From positions 63,329,427 through 63,393,426 of the forward strand of contig OW387134.1 of NCBI GenBank assembly GCA_936440205.1: a stretch of 64,000 nucleotides of DNA, written 5' to 3'. How positions within the stretch are numbered: position 1 is the first letter of the stretch; every line of letters begins with the position of its first letter. This DNA is from Lepidonotus clava (taxonomy: Eukaryota > Annelida > Polychaeta > Phyllodocida > Polynoidae). The notes under the pieces are model-generated. The model was not told where the DNA came from and ran no database searches. It saw only the letters and a program-made list of their open reading frames with translations. The translations under genes and the position numbers were made by a program. Below, in pieces: positions 57,791 to 64,000 of the stretch.

Positions 57791-60700
57791 ATATTTTTAT
57801 CAGGCCTTGCCTCACACATAATATTTTGTATATTTTTCCTCAATACGCTATGGGTTTAAGATTATGAATCTCCAATCCCACAGCTTACTTATTATATATA
57901 TTATCAATACATTGTGTACCAGAAAAAAATGTATGATTTTTTTTTTTAGTTTCACACATAATGATATTGTTCTTGTGACGAGCGGAACTGGACACCTGAT
58001 AACACTATACTTGGGAAATCTTTGCACACCAGACACAAGGAGCCTATCGACGGTGGCCCTATCTCCGTCACGGAGGGAAAATTGGCGTATTCGTAGGGTT
58101 TATTTTGATCTTCCCCCCCTTCATGACAAGGGAGGATCTTGTTGCTTTCTTCCTAACGTCAAAGCGAGTGCTACAACATTTGTTTGTCATTGATTTTGAA
58201 ATAGTATGGTATTGACTCGCTTATTCAGAGGGAAAGTTTACTGGTCATATCATCAGAGCTTCAGAATACGTGCAATATTGAATTGGCTACCCAAGGTCTT
58301 AAACATTTCCGGGAGGGATGCCATTTTTTTTTTTTTTTTTTTTTTTTTTCGGATTTCCAGATTTTTGTCTGTATCATAATTGGTACATTAGTTTCAAATT
58401 CTAAGAAAAAGCATTACATTTGTGTTCAGACAACAGATTGTGTTTTCTAAAAGATTTTTTTAGTGTCAGAAGGAACATAATATATGATTCTATTTCTTTT
58501 TTCCTGCCTAAAATCCGGAAAGTTTCCTGCCTAAAATCCGGAAAAGTTGTTTCACAGTAGGGAAGGAGATGGGACATTTCCGGATTTTTCAGTATCATAC
58601 AGTGGCATCTCTGCAGAGTCCGAAATTAACAGTGCACCCTCCACCGAGGTGCACAATTTTGGTGCTGGGTACACTTTTAACTGGGCAGCCAGATGTGCAC
58701 CACGTTTTTCTTTTTTCGGAAACCACGATATATTGAATCATTAAATTGATTTAAGCATAATTTCTGATAACCTATTGTTATTGGTTTCAGCCAGCATGTC
58801 CCTGCACAACTGCTCGCAGTCGGCGGGGACCTCGCCCTTCCAAGTGGCCTTTGCCCCGAACACCTTAACCTTCACAGCCAACCCCAAGAAGCGGCGAATC
58901 GACGAGAACTTGGGGGAAACGATGAAAGAGAACAAAGGTAAGTACATCAAAGGAGGGGCTTCGGGGGGTCATATCTTTATACCGATAGAGTTTTTTTTTC
59001 TTTTAAATTAATATAAACAGCAAAACAACGTAACACAGAATCTGTATAATATATCGTCTAGGCTCATTCTTCCATCTTGCTTTCATTTTACACCTTTTGA
59101 TTAAATATAGCATAAGGTAGACTGTAAAGTTTTTCCATCTTTATCATTCTTGGAACTCATATATATATACGTCGCAGTAGTTTCCACTGAATCTTTTAAT
59201 AAGCATTTGAAAAGAAACCAACAATTTTCATGCAGTGACATCCGGGACGGGTCACAATCAGTATAGTTCATTTTTACGATTTTCTTAAGTGGAAGCCTGC
59301 TAAGGCGTAAATACATTCATTCGTCATCTGCCACATGCCCGCATGTCTAGACCCGCGGACTTGCTCAATCTATATGGCAATACCCAGGTTAAGTAGATAG
59401 AAACATTGATTCGTCAAAGGCCTGCCTCAGAAACAATGTAATGGATTCCTGTGAGACAACATTAACAGGTAAATTCATCCCAGTGCATCAACAGCACGTT
59501 CAGGAGAAGGTCAACTCCCTGTTATTGAACGATCCACATATCTATATGATAGAAAAGACGTGGATATATATCTATTGTGAGGGGGTCATTGCGAGATAAG
59601 TGTCGACAAATACGGCTATATTCCGGCGTCACTATCTAATGTTTTTCAACATACAAGGGAACGTTTCCATACCTATCATATTGACAGAAACCCCATTAGT
59701 TTATTGGCAAGTCGTAGACCTGAAGACCAAATACTGCGAACTCGGTTCCTGGGCAATATTTTACAGAGTCTTTGGAATACAAATTTCTATGGAAAAATAG
59801 ATGACCATTTGAATCTTTGTCTTCATTTCAACATGTCTTCATTTCAACAAGGTTCAATCATCAATAACTTGTAATCGTTGATTGATTTTCGTCTACTAAC
59901 TCTTTAGTGTTCCCTGTTGGCATTTTGGTCCTTGATTTGCCATTGATTGGGCTTCTCCATTGGCCAATATATCAAAACAACGGTAATCTGGAAACTGATA
60001 TCTCCATTTAAATACAATATAGAAACAATATTTTTACCCTATTGGCAGGCTCGGTGACGCTGGTTCGTGTATGCCCTCCCCGGCGGTTCCTGGCCTTGTG
60101 GGAGTGGCAGACCCCGAAAATTTGAAGAATGATATCTGTGTAATGTTTTAAAAAATAGATAAAAAGAAAATATTGATTTCCCCTGCACACAGGCTCGGTG
60201 GCACCAGCGACCCACGTGCGCCCTCCCCGGCGGTTCCTAGCCGTGCCGGGCGGGCAGGGCGTGTTTCACACGGAGGAGTGGCGGGAGCGGCAGACCCCGA
60301 TGTACTTACCTGTAACAGACAACCTGCTCATCAACACGGCCAACATCGAGCAGCTCTCCTTCACTGCCGGCTCCTGGTTCCTGGCTGATGAGACGGGCAA
60401 CTACTGCGGCTCGCAGGAAGGTGAGGACGCAGCTTTTTTTTTATGAAAAAAAAGAAAGGATTTGCTATCTTTTAGGGGCCGTCCATTAAGTACTTATGCA
60501 CCAAGGGGGGGGGGGGGTCTGAAATGTTTGAAAGAGTGCTTACGTATACGTTTCTGTATAACTTCAATGCGCACTTCAACTAAAGAGGGGAAGGGGTCTG
60601 ATCTTTTTTCTTAAAAATGTACATACGTACATAATAGCTCAGGATTTTTCTCACATTCTGTGTACTTTTGAAATTTCGAGGTCAGGACTATTTATGAGGG

Positions 60701-62179
60701 CTATTTACCCTATAGCTGAGTCTAGATAAGATCAATAGTTTGTATGTAACTCAACTCAACTCAACACAAGAGAAAAGTTCGGCAGTTCAGTTCAAAGAAA
60801 CAGAATATGATGGAGTGAACTATTGTTAATGTTTGATTTAATACTGCTTGATGTGTATAGTTATTTGATCCATGAGTCGTTCATCCAGGTTATCGAGCCG
60901 ATCAGCCTGCGTTTAAAGTTAATACATCCATTCCCCAATAGTTCAAAAGAAATGGACGATGAGGGAGCTGGTAAAGTGAAAGGTCTTTTATTCAATTAAC
61001 ATCTCATCCCGAGTCAAAGCCACAGTGAATAAGTCTCCATCAGTCCACCTTCCCATCTCCTACTCAGTGATCAACCACATTTAGAATACAAGTTGTTCCA
61101 GCGCATACTAGACCGCCCTAGTGCTTAGCTCTATCACAATCCTTTGTCCGAAGCTGTTGGTATTGGTAAACTCCAGTATACTGCGCAGGAGCCGTAGGTA
61201 TAACTCCGAGCAGTTGTTCTAACTCTATGGTTAAACTCTAACTCCTAACTAACTCGTTCCCTACCCTTGCAGCACCTTTTATACTGGTTAACAGGTGGCG
61301 CTGGGAGCGTAAAATGTCTCTGCCTAGAGGTAGACTTACTAGGTCTGATCCTAACTAAATTATAGAAGATGATAATATATTAAAAGTACTAAGCTATTAG
61401 TACAGGAGTTTCCTTCTCAGAAGGCCATGTGTTGTTATATGTCTTGTGTTAGATGCATATACATGTATTCGGTCGTCAAACATATTTTTCCTGTAAGATT
61501 ATTTGCAGACATGTACTTAGATTTTCTAGTGTTATTTTGAAGAGTAAATCAATAACCATGTTTCTACCGGGTATATTAGATTGGAAATTGATTTGGAAAT
61601 GTGATTTCTGTTTTTCCTGCTCTTTCTGTTAGACATGTAAGAAGTGCAAAAGACAAGTTTGTACTTTTGTTCATAATTTGATCGTTAAAAACTTTTCTTT
61701 TTCAGGAAGCATCATAAACTTATGGCGATATGACGAAAAAGAAAGAAAATTATATATATCAAGATCTCTACTTTTTATAGACGAACAAGTAGGTCATTTT
61801 CCCTTTACATGAAGGTTATCAATTAATGTATATCTTTGAATCACTATATTCACAACTCCTGTTCCACAGAAAAAAAGGGTTTCTTCTCAATCAATAGAAA
61901 TTTGTAATATTACATACAAGTATGGATTCAGAAATTGTATTTCAGTGGTATAGTTTTAATCATAACATGATAGATATTCTGTAATGCCATTCTAAACTAT
62001 TGTTCGTGGAGTAACTGAATGTTTATCTGTTTTAGATTTACAACACAGTGAAAAAACAACTAAAAGAACTATAAAGCTCAATTTAAGATCATATTATTCG
62101 TACAGTATCCTATACGTAACTGAATTCTGATTTATTTCAGATTTACAACACAGTGAGGAAACAACTAGAAGAACTATAA
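57360..62179 (+). CDS. Unrecognised 176-residue protein, five exons
   Basis: Exons are 57360-57393, 58791-58937, 60193-60420, 61706-61788 and 62141-62179, with GT-AG junctions and consistent phase. If exon 1 is not used, the ATG at 58796 gives 164 residues. A basic NLS-like PKKRR lies at about residues 43-47. The core is APATHVRPPRRFLAVPGGQG, then HTEEWRERQTPMYLPVTDNL, SWFLADETGNYCGS and INLWRYDEKERKLYIS, ending IYNTVRKQLEEL. There is no signal peptide or membrane segment. The regular amphipathic pattern and dense codon-level conservation between duplicated exons argue for a real gene. I do not recognise the family. The terminal exon has a twin at 62036-62074 and exon 3 a decayed relative at 60047-60122. 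A solo LTR and several repeats lie in its introns. Confidence 0.72.
58302..58590. repeat. Poly-T run and short tandem repeat in intron 1
   Basis: A run of about 24 Ts is at about 58326-58349. TTTCCTGCCTAAAATCCGGA occurs twice in tandem at about 58500-58545. TTTCCGG words at both ends of the stretch suggest a degraded inverted-repeat element. Confidence 0.55.
60047..60122 (+). pseudogene. Decayed partial copy of exon 3
   Basis: It starts GCAGGCTCGGTGACGCTGGT like the acceptor side of exon 3 at 60193, continues with CCCTCCCCGGCGGTTCCT identically, and ends GAGTGGCAGACCCCGA. A segment corresponding to about 40 bases of exon 3 (GGGCGGGCAGGGCGTGTTTC and following) is missing, and the copy stops before the second half of the exon. 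It lacks a donor, so it should not be spliced in productively. Confidence 0.85.
60816..61404 (-). mobile_element. Solo LTR, family A, inverted, in intron 3
   Basis: On the minus strand it begins TGTACTAATAGCTTAGTACT and ends AATAGTTCA. It is 589 bp, with a perfect 4-bp target duplication GGAG (60812-60815 and 61405-61408). It is clearly the same family as 50447-51043 but in opposite orientation and with many substitutions, so the two are separate insertions. No internal region. Confidence 0.88.
62036..62074 (+). CDS. Duplicate (alternative) terminal coding exon
   Basis: Preceded by its own acceptor (CTGTTTTAG), this 39-base stretch reads IYNTVKKQLKEL and a stop, against IYNTVRKQLEEL in the exon at 62141-62179. 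The duplicated unit is 105 bp long and includes the acceptor region (GTAACTGAAT in both) and the first bases of the 3' UTR (AGCTCAAT). Either exon joins the donor at 61788 in frame, so transcripts could end in either. Confidence 0.7.
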   Translation: MYNTVKKQLKEL

Positions 62180-64000
62180 AGCTCAATCTGAGAGATACAC
62201 GAGTTGTGCCATTCACTACCGACACAGGGCATCGTCACTGCTGGATGGGGTTTTCATGGGTTTGGGAATTAACGCAGGGAAGGGCCACATATGTAGGTTT
62301 GCGTCCGTATATTGCCAATTGGTGCTCGATGTGTTCATTAAGGGGTTGGGTTGGGTAGACCGTTAAAATTATATTGAGTATTTTGTCGATGTTGCCATAA
62401 TATATATTCGAATAAGTACATGACTGTATGTATGTAATACATTTTATAAACCGATAGTTATCTTGAATGCCCGGTACATAAACTGAGTTTAATGAATTCA
62501 AAAATTGGACATTTGAGAGCTCAGCTGCTTTCTGAATTTGTCATATTTGTGAGTTCCAAATGTACGGAAAAGATATATTTTCATAGGGGTTGGGTATGAC
62601 ATTTTTCTTTTATTCAACATTCAGTCCCATATTCTCATTTAAAATATACAAGTACCGGTACATAAACGTTAAAATCGTTATGTTTTCAAGATGTGTTTTA
62701 ATGAGCATTAATTATTCTATTGATGTAGATATCTGAAAAGTTGAGAATCATGACGTGTTTTGTGTGTGCAGATACATAGATCTATGTGCCGGATTGCTTT
62801 TTTAATCACATACTCCCTTTTGACTGGAAATTGTGAAAATCTTATCTTTGATAGCTTGATTGTATATTCCTGCTACTCTTGATTTTACCACCTTGTAAAT
62901 ATCTCCCATGTGCATCCTCAGAAACTACACTTGATGAAAACTGTTTCATGATTTTTTTAATTTTAGGTCCGAGAGTAATTTAATCATTATCATTCAGATA
63001 TAATGTTTTGGTTGGTATGTTTGATATCTTTGAAACAGAGATTAGTGTGATTGAATGTTATGCTTTTAGAAATATGTACTTACTACGGTTCCTAGAAAAT
63101 CACGTTTTTTGTACGTTTTTTTTGTACATGTACTGTACCTCAAAAATCAATAATTTTCGACCACCAACAATCTTCGATACTGGTGATTTGTTGTACTTAC
63201 ATTTAGGTTGTCTTGCTCAAACAAATTGATAAACCACTTGGACCATAGTTGGGGGGAGATGTAGCTCAGCCTGAGACAATCATTCGCATCTAAAATGCAT
63301 CATTATGTCATGAAATAATCTTATCATTATCTAATATAGTTTTTCTCTTGGAGGTCGAGGGCCTGCCTAAATTGCTTGAAATTATCAAAATCGTAAAGTG
63401 ATACTACTGTACGTTTCAAAGATAAATAGTTCATTCCCGAAATGTTACAATTAAGCCTTTGCTCCCCATGACGCTATTCGTGTCTTGAGTTTTTAAAACA
63501 GTGTTTCTGAGGTCCTTTAAATCCACTTTGGGATTCATGTTTATATGATTCTAAGTATCAACACAAAGTGTTGTTGAAGTGAAGCGTAATTTACCATTCG
63601 ATCAATTCTATGTGGTTTCATCTGTTAGACTTAAAATCTTAAACAAAATGTATGCTCAAGGATTGTAGGATTTTATCCAGAAAATCATCAACAATCGTAA
63701 AAATTATCATGATGATTGATATAGAAGAAAAGCTAGAGCTGCCATAGTTTTGTAAATAGGTAACTAACTTTGAAGGTCATCAGGTAGCTTTTCTTTATAA
63801 CAATTGATTGTACCCAGAGGAATTCAATCTTCAGACTGCCAGAACGCATCTATTCAAATCTGTATTGTATTTTCTTATATTAAAACTTATAATGGTGTGC
63901 TACACATATTTCTTTTTCAAGTAAGCAAGCTAAAGCTTATTGAATGAACTCTTTTTGCATATACTAGAAGACATTACGATAGGTGGAGATCTAATAAAAT
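62180..64000. other. 3' flank / 3' UTR of the unrecognised gene
   Basis: AT-rich sequence without a gene. The first canonical AATAAA on the plus strand after the stop that I noticed is close to the window end (about 63993), so an earlier variant signal is likely used. No other feature was seen. Confidence 0.4.

Noticed and set aside
1-64000. tRNA, rRNA or snRNA genes
   Set aside because: I looked for B-box-like GGTTCGAATCC and cloverleaf patterns by eye and saw none I could support.

Overview
The window is animal nuclear DNA. It has GT-AG introns, intron-rich host genes, many short inverted-repeat DNA transposons (MITEs), solo LTRs, 5'-truncated LINEs, poly-C/poly-G tracts and one 200-base run of N. 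The mix of conserved genes (PIGB, IQANK1), an intronless secreted leucine-rich-repeat protein and this repeat style best fits a cephalochordate (amphioxus, Branchiostoma). That assignment is an inference; no marker in the window fixes the species.

Layout. At 1-1531 (minus) lies the 5' part of a four-exon gene with a CxC...CS..F motif, which leaves the window at its left edge. From 1.5 to 15.4 kb the sequence is repeat-rich and intergenic, with palindromes, MITEs and a solo LTR. At 15815-17857 (plus) is a single-exon gene for a secreted LRR protein with CCP-like and PAN-like C-terminal modules. At 20107-31462 (plus) is the complete 12-exon IQANK1 gene (IQ motif, ankyrin repeats, coiled coil), whose last three exons resemble the AAA5 module of dynein heavy chain. 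Its introns hold MITEs, a GC minisatellite, a LINE 3' end and a 144-bp tandem repeat that begins inside exon 10. At 33758-39261 (minus, tail-to-tail with IQANK1) is the complete nine-exon PIGB gene, GPI mannosyltransferase 3, with a partial copy of one exon in the neighbouring intron.

From 39.7 to 51.4 kb is an accessory block with three solo LTRs, inverted-repeat elements and two collinear copies of one segment on either side of the N gap. The copies differ by whole insertions: a LINE in one, and a satellite-bearing element plus a solo LTR in the other. They look like two haplotypes laid end to end by the assembler. The satellite is about 3 kb of decamers of the form GACTTTTNNN, so its T-tracts are phased near the helical repeat. 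From 51.4 to 57.3 kb the sequence is intergenic, with two more MITEs and a possible TATA/E-box promoter.

At 57360-62179 (plus) is a five-exon gene for a small nuclear-type protein that I do not recognise. It carries three local duplications: the promoter plus exon 1 in triplicate, a decayed partial copy of exon 3 and a duplicated terminal coding exon. The rest of the window is its 3' flank.

The host genes do not form an operon or pathway. PIGB acts in the ER lumen in GPI-anchor synthesis, IQANK1 is probably cytoskeletal or ciliary, and the LRR protein is secreted.
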